Below are positions 7,663-14,952 of a stretch of DNA of 40,507 nt, piece by piece. The position numbers and the translations under genes are program-made. The notes under the pieces are model-generated. The model saw only the letters and a list, made by a program, of their open reading frames with translations. It was not told the DNA's origin and searched no databases. Location: contig CAKPSO010000010.1 in assembly GCA_934183185.1 (NCBI GenBank), forward strand, positions 1 to 40,507. The letters are read 5' to 3'. Each line of letters opens with the position of its first letter. Within the stretch, counting starts at the first letter, position 1. Source of the DNA: an uncultured Bacilli bacterium (lineage in GTDB: Bacteria > Bacillota_I > Bacilli_A > RF39 > UBA660).

Positions 7663-9813
7663 TTATTCTTGGATCAAACTAAGTGAAACTTTTTCTTGGT
7701 CTTTCTTTATATCAATAACGTAACAGTCCACTATATCACCAACACTAAATAATTCTGATGGATGTTTAATATATTCTTTTGATAATTTTGAAATATGTGC
7801 AAGTCCATCATTATGTAATCCAATATCTATAAATAATCCAAAATCTACTACATTTCTAACTGTTCCTTGTAATTTATCACCTATATGCAAATCTTCTACG
7901 TGTAAAACATCACTCTTTAAAATTGGTTTAGGCATTTCATCTCTTGGATCACGATTTGGCTTAATTAATGATTTTACTATATCTTCTAGCGTATAAAAAT
8001 CTGTATTAAGTTCACTACTCATCTTTTGAATATCGACATATTTCAAACTAGATATTAGTTTTTCTTTACCAATATCATCAACACTACACCCAATTTTATC
8101 TAATAATTTTAGTGTAACATCATAACTTTCAGGGTGAATATCAGTAACATCTAAAACATTATCTCCATCTGTTATACGTAAAAAACCTATAGCTTGTTCA
8201 TATACTTTATCACTTAATATCTTTTGTTTCTTTAACTCTTCTCTAGAATTAATTTTACCCTTACTATCACGATATTTAATAATTTTATCGATATAGGTTT
8301 TAGTAATACCAGAAACATATTTTAATAATGAAGGTGAAGCTGTATTAACATTTACCCCAACACTATTAACTGCTTTTTCTACCACAAAATCAAGGCTTTC
8401 TTTTAAATCTTTCTGTGGTACATCATGTTGGTATAACCCAACACCTATTCCCTCAGGTGGAATCTTAACAAGTTCAGCAAGTGGATCCTGTAATCTTCTA
8501 CCTATTGATACAGCACTTCTTTCATTTGGAGATAAATTAGGAAACTCTTCTTGAGCAACTTTTTCAGTACTATAAATAGATGCCCCTGCTTCACTAACGA
8601 TAATATATTCTACTTTTCTATCTAGTGTTTTAATAATTTCTGCTACTAAGGCTTCACTTTCACGAGAAGCGGTACCATTCCCTATAGCTACAATATCAAC
8701 ATTATATTGATTCAATAAATTCTTAAGTATTACTTTACTCTGCTCTAAAGATGCTTCTGATGAAGCAAATGGTTTAATGACTGTAGAAAACAAGTACTTA
8801 CCGGTTTTATCAATAACAGCCAATTTACATCCATTAGTATAACCAGGATCAAATGCTAATACTACCTTTTCCCTTATTGGTGGTTGTAACAATAAGCTTT
8901 CCACATTCTTACCAAAATTATCAATAGCTACATCATTAGCCTTATCTGTTAATTCACTTCTAATTTCTCTTTCTATAGATGGATATATAAGTCTCTTAAT
9001 ACTATCGATAATAGCTTCTTTTACTTCATTAACTACATAACTATTATTATTCTTTATCAATTTAGATTCTAAGTATTTAGTAATATCATCTTTATTAACA
9101 TCTATAGATACTGTTAGTACTTTCTCATCCTCTGCCCTATTAATAGCCAATATACGGTGAGGTTTAATAGTTCTAACTGTTTCACTATAGTTATAATACA
9201 TCTCATATACTTTTTTCTCATCCTTATTATCTTTCTTTACTTTAGTAGTTAAAACACCATTTTTATAAACAAAATTTCTAATCCATTTCCTATAACTAGC
9301 ATTATCACTAATCCATTCAGCAATAATATACTTAGCTCCTACTATTGCTTCCTCTACTGTTTTAACATTCTCTGTTATAAACTTCTTAGCTATTTCTTCT
9401 AAACTACCCGTAGTTGGAAATGACATTATCATCTTAGCAAGAGGTTCTAAGCCATTTTTAATTGCCTCAGTAGCTTTTGTTTTCTTTTTCTCCTTATATG
9501 GACGATATAAATCTTCAACTTCTACTAGTTTTTGGCATTTTAAAATAGAATCTCTCAGTTCATCAGTAAGTAAACCTTTTTCATCTATTAATCGTATTAC
9601 ATCTTCTTTTCTCTTTAATAAATTAATTTGGTATTCATATACTTCATTAATACTACGTATAATTTCTTCATCTAAAGCACCAGTTGCCTCTTTTCTATAA
9701 CGAGCAATAAATGGTATAGTATTACCCTCACTTAATAATTTTAAAACCGTTTCTACCTGTGTCGGTTTAATATTTAAATTATTACTTATTTCTTGTATTA
9801 TGTCTTTATTCAT
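7663..9813 (-). CDS. tex: Tex/YhgF transcription accessory RNA-binding protein
   Basis: A 716-aa cytosolic nucleic-acid-binding protein of the Tex family, thought to act on transcription and RNA and related to eukaryotic Spt6. The N-terminal helical region has the family hallmark TIPFIARYRKEATGALDEE at about residues 32-50. A YqgF-like RNase-H fold follows (VVLAFDPGYTNGCKLAVIDK near 320). Then come HhH repeats with NVNTASPSLLKYVSGI near 490, and a C-terminal S1 domain (GDKLQGTVRNVVDFGLFIDI, then LAHISKLS) from about 645. Length is normal. GGAGG precedes the ATG. It is transcribed alone or after the surface-protein gene at 9900, which has its own terminator. Confidence 0.96.
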   Translation of the reverse strand: MNKDIIQEISNNLNIKPTQVETVLKLLSEGNTIPFIARYRKEATGALDEEIIRSINEVYEYQINLLKRKEDVIRLIDEKGLLTDELRDSILKCQKLVEVEDLYRPYKEKKKTKATEAIKNGLEPLAKMIMSFPTTGSLEEIAKKFITENVKTVEEAIVGAKYIIAEWISDNASYRKWIRNFVYKNGVLTTKVKKDNKDEKKVYEMYYNYSETVRTIKPHRILAINRAEDEKVLTVSIDVNKDDITKYLESKLIKNNNSYVVNEVKEAIIDSIKRLIYPSIEREIRSELTDKANDVAIDNFGKNVESLLLQPPIREKVVLAFDPGYTNGCKLAVIDKTGKYLFSTVIKPFASSEASLEQSKVILKNLLNQYNVDIVAIGNGTASRESEALVAEIIKTLDRKVEYIIVSEAGASIYSTEKVAQEEFPNLSPNERSAVSIGRRLQDPLAELVKIPPEGIGVGLYQHDVPQKDLKESLDFVVEKAVNSVGVNVNTASPSLLKYVSGITKTYIDKIIKYRDSKGKINSREELKKQKILSDKVYEQAIGFLRITDGDNVLDVTDIHPESYDVTLKLLDKIGCSVDDIGKEKLISSLKYVDIQKMSSELNTDFYTLEDIVKSLIKPNRDPRDEMPKPILKSDVLHVEDLHIGDKLQGTVRNVVDFGLFIDIGLHNDGLAHISKLSKEYIKHPSELFSVGDIVDCYVIDIKKDQEKVSLSLIQE

Positions 9814-9855
9814 ATTGGTCCTCCATTACCATTTTATCAAATAATAGTAAAAGAA

Positions 9856-9877
9856 AAAAGTACCTAATGATACTTTT
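9856..9877 (-). terminator. Terminator after the SYAWF surface-protein gene
   Basis: AAAAGTA (9856-9862) and TACTTTT (9871-9877) form a 7-bp stem with an 8-base loop. T-rich sequence follows on the minus strand. It separates the gene at 9900-11066 from tex. Confidence 0.65.
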
Positions 9878-9899
9878 AACAGAACATATACGAATAATA

Positions 9900-11066
9900 T
9901 TATTTAACTATATTGTCTTTTTCAATTACTATTACTGGTCTTAAACCAAAATATTCAGACTTTTGTGAAAATGGCTTTATAGACAAACTAGCTTTATCAA
10001 TAGATAATGTATAATTATAAGTTCCATCATTTGAAGGATTAGTCATAGTCCAATAATTTAGATTTGCAAGCCATAATAAGTCACTTGTTAAATCAGTTAA
10101 TGCTACATCAGTATTTATGTCTATACCTAATACCTTAGTAATTTCATTAACTTCTGGCATCTTAACTTCTATATTGTCAACTCTATTATTATACTTTAAT
10201 AAGCTTTTCTGTAAATATTTTAAATAATTACCAAATAATACCGTACTAGCTTCACCGTAATTCATAGTAGAACAATAAAGAGTTTGTTCTTCTTTAGATA
10301 CTTTTTCTTTAATTTGCTTACTAATACCACAACTAACGTCCTGCTTACCAGTAGATAATATATTATAATCACTTATTAATTTAACTTTAGAGTTATTATT
10401 ATCACTGCTTTCTAATACATGATATTTATCATCATTTAATAAAGTAACTGCTTGACCAACAGTATAGGTAGCATAAGTTTTATCTACATCAACTGATTCA
10501 ACTGCTACTGTAGCATGAAAATGTTTATTTTTTATTGATTGTGGAGCATTTTCATCTACCCAAATACGTAATTCATGTATTTCACTACTACCAGGCATAA
10601 TACTCTCAGGGCTTAAATAAATTTGATAATCTTTAGCTGCAAAATTACCTAATACTTGTGGCTGTTGGTTATCTATTTTAAATTTAATATAAGATGTTGC
10701 GAGCAAGTTTTTAACACAACCATCTTCTTCAATAATAGACTGATCTAAATCAATTTTAAGTTTGAAATATTTTTCTTTACTACCAACATTAGTAACATTA
10801 AAACGATATGGTTTTAAATTATTAGCATCACTATCAGACATAGGTTTTTGTCCAACTAATGATAAAATATCACCATAACCACTATCATTAGCTACATAAC
10901 TTAATTCAAAGTCTTCTTCTTTAAAAACATTATATTCATCCTTCATAATCTGGGAATTAAACCAAGCATAACTACCCCCAAATGTAGTTATCACAACTGC
11001 TATTACTAAAATTGCTGTTAAAATTGTTTGATGTTTAAATAATTCTTTTCTATTACGTTTTTTCAT
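9900..11066 (-). CDS. TasA/camelysin-like secreted protein with DUF6273-like C-terminus
   Basis: A 388-aa exported protein. The N-terminus KKRNRKELFKHQ is followed by a hydrophobic segment (about 14-30) ending GGSYAWFNSQ, the S-Y-A-W-F motif typical of TasA/CalY-type fibre proteins and their relatives. Residues about 45-195 form a beta-rich region (FNVTNVGSKEKYFKLKIDL resembles the N-terminal domain of such proteins). The last third (LLWLANLNYWTMTNPSNDG, then FGLRPVIVIEKD) resembles the DUF6273-type domain found in secreted Firmicute proteins. C244 and C261 in this region could form a disulfide. It sits beside an NPSTG surface protein and a sortase but lacks a sorting motif itself. Confidence 0.6.
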   Translation of the reverse strand: MKKRNRKELFKHQTILTAILVIAVVITTFGGSYAWFNSQIMKDEYNVFKEEDFELSYVANDSGYGDILSLVGQKPMSDSDANNLKPYRFNVTNVGSKEKYFKLKIDLDQSIIEEDGCVKNLLATSYIKFKIDNQQPQVLGNFAAKDYQIYLSPESIMPGSSEIHELRIWVDENAPQSIKNKHFHATVAVESVDVDKTYATYTVGQAVTLLNDDKYHVLESSDNNNSKVKLISDYNILSTGKQDVSCGISKQIKEKVSKEEQTLYCSTMNYGEASTVLFGNYLKYLQKSLLKYNNRVDNIEVKMPEVNEITKVLGIDINTDVALTDLTSDLLWLANLNYWTMTNPSNDGTYNYTLSIDKASLSIKPFSQKSEYFGLRPVIVIEKDNIVK

Positions 11067-11149
11067 AAGTAACCATCCTTTACATGCTAATATTATAACA
11101 TTAAATATTAGAAAGAGAAAGTAAATATTAAGATTATTTCAAAAGAAAA

Positions 11150-11166
11150 GAATGCAAGCTGCATTC
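11150..11166 (-). terminator. Terminator after the NPSTG surface-protein gene
   Basis: GAATGCA and TGCATTC form a 7-bp stem around a 3-base loop, followed by T-rich sequence on the minus strand, ten bases beyond the stop at 11176. It separates this gene from the SYAWF protein gene. Confidence 0.75.
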
Positions 11167-11175
11167 CCAATTATT

Positions 11176-11967
11176 TTATATGATTTCTTCTTTTTTTCTT
11201 AAATGATGAATAGCTCCAAATGCAACACCCATGCATAGAACGATACCACCAGCAATTTGATAAACACTAATATCACCAGTTGAAGGATTTTTAACAGGTG
11301 CTTCTTCTTTAGGAGTAGTAGGATTTTCAACCGGAGTAGAAGTATCCGGTGTAGGTGTTGGCGTAGGTTCAGGATCAGTAACGCAGTCAGGATCAGGTAT
11401 TTCTTCTAATCCCGCAAAACCATTTACTAAATCTAGCTTGAAAGATGTAATAAACTTACCATTAAAAGTATTAGCACCTTGAACTATACTATAATCCATA
11501 CTAGACATTTCAATACCATCATTAGCTAAAGTTAAATTATTAAAATTACCTGATACTATTAAATTAGTAACATCATCAGTCTTATAATTATATAAAACTC
11601 CTGCATAAATAATTACATCTTGTACCCACATTGTATTTATCTTATCTGCTAACACTTTAACATCATCACTAGCTGAAGCAGTAGTAGTATCAGTAAAGCT
11701 AACTTTACCATCACTATAATTTAATTGAAATACTACTGCAACTCCATTTGAATTAACCGTAGCAACAAATTTACTACTATCTGAATTAATATTTAATTGA
11801 ATATTCTCTCCATTAGTTTGTTCATTTCTAACATATTCAGCTACACGTCCATTTGATATCCTATCTATTAGATCACTCCATGCAACCGTTTTTGCTTCTA
11901 CCTTACTTCCCACAAAAAAGAAACCAAAAGCCAAAACAGTTAAAAATATTTTTTTAATTATTCTCAT
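11176..11967 (-). CDS. Cell-wall-anchored surface protein with NPSTG sorting signal
   Basis: A 263-aa precursor. A signal peptide covers residues 1-25 (KKIFLTVLAFGFFFVGSKVEA). The mature part of about 165 residues has no family I recognise and is Asn/Asp/Thr-rich and probably beta-structured. A Pro/Thr spacer (PEPTPTPTPDTSTP) spans about 199-225. The sorting signal is NPSTG at 227-231, then a hydrophobic helix (235-254) and the basic tail HHLRKKEE. This is the LPXTG-type layout with N in place of L and S at the variable position, as used by class B/D-like sortases. The sortase is encoded divergently 176 bases away and is the likely enzyme that anchors it. Confidence 0.85.
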   Translation of the reverse strand: MRIIKKIFLTVLAFGFFFVGSKVEAKTVAWSDLIDRISNGRVAEYVRNEQTNGENIQLNINSDSSKFVATVNSNGVAVVFQLNYSDGKVSFTDTTTASASDDVKVLADKINTMWVQDVIIYAGVLYNYKTDDVTNLIVSGNFNNLTLANDGIEMSSMDYSIVQGANTFNGKFITSFKLDLVNGFAGLEEIPDPDCVTDPEPTPTPTPDTSTPVENPTTPKEEAPVKNPSTGDISVYQIAGGIVLCMGVAFGAIHHLRKKEEII

Positions 11968-12011
11968 ATTCTACCTCCTATTTTTCTTACAATATTAATA
12001 TAAACTAGCCC

Positions 12012-12072
12012 TGTAAATAAAGCAACCATATTTAAATGCAAAATGTAAATATGGTGACAAAAAATGTAAATA
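12012..12072. promoter_or_regulatory. Dyad and three TGTAAATA repeats between surface protein and sortase
   Basis: The octamer TGTAAATA occurs three times on the plus strand (12012, 12044, 12065). The last two start 21 bases apart, two helical turns. The middle copy lies in a perfect 9-bp dyad: CCATATTTA (12026-12034) and TAAATATGG (12046-12054). The divergent position suggests a regulator site controlling both genes. Inferred from pattern only. Confidence 0.4.
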
Positions 12073-12089
12073 AGAAAATTAATAACCAA

Positions 12090-12118
12090 TTGTAATCAAA
12101 GTTATATTTTGATATAAT
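12090..12118 (+). promoter_or_regulatory. Promoter of the sortase gene
   Basis: TTGTAA (12090-12095) and TATAAT (12113-12118) are separated by exactly 17 bases. The start codon is 25 bases downstream of the -10, with AGGTGGTG between. It looks like a vegetative sigma-A promoter. Confidence 0.7.
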
Positions 12119-12143
12119 AAAGAAGATAATAGGTGGTGATGTA

Positions 12144-13292
12144 ATGAAACAGAATAAAAAAGATATTGAATTACTGGAAACTATTGAAATACCGGTTAAA
12201 GAACTAAAAAAATATATTGATATTCCTAAAGAAGAAATAGAATTACTAGAAACTATTGAAATCCCAATAGAAGAAATAAAAAAGAAAAATTCTAGTGATA
12301 TCGAATTATTAGAAACAATTAAAATACCAGTAAATGAAATAGCTTCTGAATTAAAAAAGCTACCTAGTAATACTATAAATAATGAACATATAGAAATACC
12401 AAGTCACACTATTAGACAGATATTTAAAAAAGTAAAGAATAAATACCTATTCATAGGAAGTAAAAAAATATGTAAAAAGATATGGTTATTAGTCTTTATT
12501 ATAAGTATTAGTATTATAACTATCTTAACTATTATTCTAATTAATTGGAATAATGATAATAACAGAATAAAAAAAGAAATTAATAGAATTGAAAATAATG
12601 TAATAGTTGAAGAGATAAAACTAGAAAAAGAACCTACTCCAAGTACTACCCCTACTACTTCACAGACTCCATCTTTAAATAATAATACTAGTGAAAGTAA
12701 TCCATATTGGGATTTTATGAAAACATCTTTTATTAATGTAAATTTAACTAAATTAAAACAGGATAATAGCAACACCATTGGTTGGATAAAAGTAAATAAT
12801 ACTAATATTAATTACCCATTTGTTCAAACAGTAGATAATGATTATTATTTAACTCACTCTTTCTATAAAAATAAAAATAGTGCTGGTTGGGTATTCTTAG
12901 ATTACAGAAATAATTTTGAAACACTAGATAAAAATAATATTTTATATGCTCATGGTAGATTAAATAATACTATGTTTGGTAGTCTAAAGAAAGTAATAGA
13001 ACCATATTGGTATCAAAATGAAGATAACCACTACATCAAAATATCATCAATCTATTCAAATACTATTTGGAAAGTATTTAGTGTCTATACAATAGAACCT
13101 GAAAGTTACTATTTAAAAACCAAGTTTAATACTGATGAAGATTTTACTAATTTCTATCAAGAATTAAAAAATCGTAGCATAACCAACTTTAACACTGATA
13201 TTTCTAAAGATGATAAAATATTAACTCTATCCAGCTGTTATAACGATAAACTACGTGTCGTATTACATGCTAAATTAGTTTCAATCCAATAA
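12144..13292 (+). CDS. Class B-like sortase with repeated cytoplasmic N-terminus
   Basis: A 382-aa membrane-bound transpeptidase that would cut the sorting motif of surface proteins and link them to the wall. The catalytic domain is at about 205-380: H270 in YAHGR, C365 in TLSSC and R371 in KLRVV form the expected triad. One membrane helix (113-134) puts the catalytic domain outside. The unusual part is the cytoplasmic N-terminus of about 110 residues with three near-identical units (7-21, 31-45, 52-66; pattern D/E-I-E-L-L-E-T-I-x-I-P-x-x-E-I/L) and a degenerate fourth near 82-92. Normal sortases have 5-30 residues there. It is divergent from its probable substrate and convergent with a histidine kinase. 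Confidence 0.9.
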   Translation: MKQNKKDIELLETIEIPVKELKKYIDIPKEEIELLETIEIPIEEIKKKNSSDIELLETIKIPVNEIASELKKLPSNTINNEHIEIPSHTIRQIFKKVKNKYLFIGSKKICKKIWLLVFIISISIITILTIILINWNNDNNRIKKEINRIENNVIVEEIKLEKEPTPSTTPTTSQTPSLNNNTSESNPYWDFMKTSFINVNLTKLKQDNSNTIGWIKVNNTNINYPFVQTVDNDYYLTHSFYKNKNSAGWVFLDYRNNFETLDKNNILYAHGRLNNTMFGSLKKVIEPYWYQNEDNHYIKISSIYSNTIWKVFSVYTIEPESYYLKTKFNTDEDFTNFYQELKNRSITNFNTDISKDDKILTLSSCYNDKLRVVLHAKLVSIQ

Positions 13293-13293
13293 T

Positions 13294-13316
13294 AAAGAGC
13301 TTTAATTAAGCCCTTT
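13294..13316. terminator. Bidirectional terminator between sortase and kinase
   Basis: AAAGAGCTT (13294-13302) and AAGCCCTTT (13308-13316) pair over 9 bp with one mismatch and a 5-base loop. TTTTT extends on the plus side. It overlaps the kinase stop codon. Confidence 0.6.
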
Positions 13317-14486
13317 TTCTATTGGCAATTTTATCATTACCCTAGTTCCTTTATCTACTACTGAATCATATTTAATTTCCCCATTATGTAAACTAATTAT
13401 TTCCTTTGATAAATTAATACCTATACCACTACCACTAGCCTTAGTAGTAAAAAACATCTCTCCTACTTTTTTCAAATTATCAGGTAAAATACCATCGCCA
13501 TTATCTTCAATAATAATTTTAACATACTTATTAGTAACATTAGTAGTAATAGTAATACGATTACTATTAGCCTCATAAGCATTTTTAATAATATTAACTA
13601 ATACCTGCTTTAGACGGTCATAATCTCCCATTATATATAATTCATCATTATACTTCGGTACAATCAATTTAACTTGTTTCTCTTGTAATAATTTTTCCAT
13701 TGTGTTATATACATCTTCTATTAATAAATATATATCTAGTATCTCATTACGTATAGCTATATTACTAAGACTTAGGAAATCATCCATTATTACCAAAGCT
13801 CTATTTATTTCACTTCTAACTATAGGAATATATTTATTTACTTTATCTAAATCAGTAACATCTAGCATATCTAAATACCCATAACATACAGCTATTGGAT
13901 TCTTTATCTCATGAGCAATTCTAAAAATCTTCTTCTTAGTTTCCAACTCCTCTAATGAATAATTACTACTCTTTAGATTTAAAAAATTAATTATAACCAT
14001 CATCAATAAATACAAGAATAAAATAGTAGCTAGTAAATATATTAAAACTATAGAAATATTATTACTATATATTTGAAAGCATATAAATGATAAAAAGAAA
14101 GCTTTCTCCGAAAATAGTAATTTAATTAATTGCTTTTTCTTATTTCTTAATAAAAGGAATGTTACTAAATAAATAATATACTTTATTAGTAAAATAATAA
14201 ATGGTAATGGTGTTACAGAACTAAGTAAAAGTAATAATAAACCAGATAATAAAATAGAATCTTTTTCATGTTCTTTTAAATACCCAAGTAATATTGGAAT
14301 ATCTAAAAATATTAATGAAACCAAGCTCCTAGTATAAATTAATAATAATCCCATCATACCAACTAATAAAAGTGAAAATAATAAATATCTAAATCTTTTA
14401 TCATTTAAATAGTATAAAATATAGGTATAAACAAATACTGAAAAAAAGCATATTATAAGTCCTAAAAACAAATCATAAAAAAACAC
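13302..14486 (-). CDS. Orphan membrane sensor histidine kinase
   Basis: A 394-aa kinase. A GTG start follows GAAGGG. About six membrane helices fill residues 1-165, with almost no extracytoplasmic domain, so it probably senses something in or at the membrane. The HisKA box RIAHEIKNPIAV has H192 as the phospho-acceptor. The ATPase domain has an N-box near residue 295 (NIIKNAYEAN), G1 DNGDGILPDN and G2 GSGIGINLSKEI. The dimerisation part (RSEINRALVIMDDFLSLSN) resembles KinB-type sporulation kinases. No response regulator is encoded nearby, so its partner lies elsewhere. It is convergent with the sortase. Confidence 0.93.
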   Translation of the reverse strand: MFFYDLFLGLIICFFSVFVYTYILYYLNDKRFRYLLFSLLLVGMMGLLLIYTRSLVSLIFLDIPILLGYLKEHEKDSILLSGLLLLLLSSVTPLPFIILLIKYIIYLVTFLLLRNKKKQLIKLLFSEKAFFLSFICFQIYSNNISIVLIYLLATILFLYLLMMVIINFLNLKSSNYSLEELETKKKIFRIAHEIKNPIAVCYGYLDMLDVTDLDKVNKYIPIVRSEINRALVIMDDFLSLSNIAIRNEILDIYLLIEDVYNTMEKLLQEKQVKLIVPKYNDELYIMGDYDRLKQVLVNIIKNAYEANSNRITITTNVTNKYVKIIIEDNGDGILPDNLKKVGEMFFTTKASGSGIGINLSKEIISLHNGEIKYDSVVDKGTRVMIKLPIEKGLN

Positions 14487-14568
14487 ATATAACCCTTCTT
14501 TCTAAGATAATTATATGTATTCTATTTGTCGAAACATGTCGAAATTTGATAAAAATATGCTAAATATG

Positions 14569-14883
14569 TTATTTTAAGTCATCAATATATTTTTTTAATT
14601 GTTTACTATCAGAGCCAAGTATAATCTTTAATTGATTATCAATTTCTACTATACCTTTAGCCCCAAGTTTTTGAATACCTTCCTTATTAACTATATTAAC
14701 ATCTTTTAGTGTTACTTTAAAACGTGATAAATTAGTCTCTGTTTTAATAATATTATCTTTGCCACCTAAATAGTCAACTAACTTATTAAATTCTAAGTGG
14801 GCATCTTTCTTAGTAGATTTTAAAATCGCAAGTACGATAATTAAAAGTACTATTATTATAATTATATACTGTAAATAATCCAT
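14569..14883 (-). CDS. Membrane-anchored PTS EIIB-like domain without the active Cys
   Basis: A 104-aa protein. I choose the ATG at 14883, with AGGTGAG five bases upstream, over one at 14931. One hydrophobic helix (5-22) is followed by a domain that aligns by eye with glucose-family EIIB: FNKLVDYLGGKDNI, SRFKVTLKDV, KLGAKGIVEI. In EIIB-Glc the phosphorylated Cys lies in D-A-C-I-T-R-L-R; here the aligned stretch is E-T-N-L-S-R-F-K, with N51 in its place. R54 is kept. It therefore cannot carry phosphate in the usual way and is probably structural or regulatory. There is no EIIC partner in the window. It sits just downstream of the large membrane protein gene. Confidence 0.75.
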   Translation of the reverse strand: MDYLQYIIIIIVLLIIVLAILKSTKKDAHLEFNKLVDYLGGKDNIIKTETNLSRFKVTLKDVNIVNKEGIQKLGAKGIVEIDNQLKIILGSDSKQLKKYIDDLK

Positions 14884-14952
14884 TTTCTCACCTTCCATGT
14901 TATTACTACTATATACTAGTAATACATTCATTATATCTTATTTTAATATTTT

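Noticed and set aside
12404..12778. Minus-strand 124-aa hydrophobic frame
   Set aside because: It is the antisense of the sortase membrane segment and repeat region; its hydrophobicity comes from the A/T bias of the opposite strand.
13702..13884. Plus-strand 60-aa frame inside the histidine kinase
   Set aside because: It is antisense to the kinase dimerisation domain, has no ribosome site and no conserved motif.
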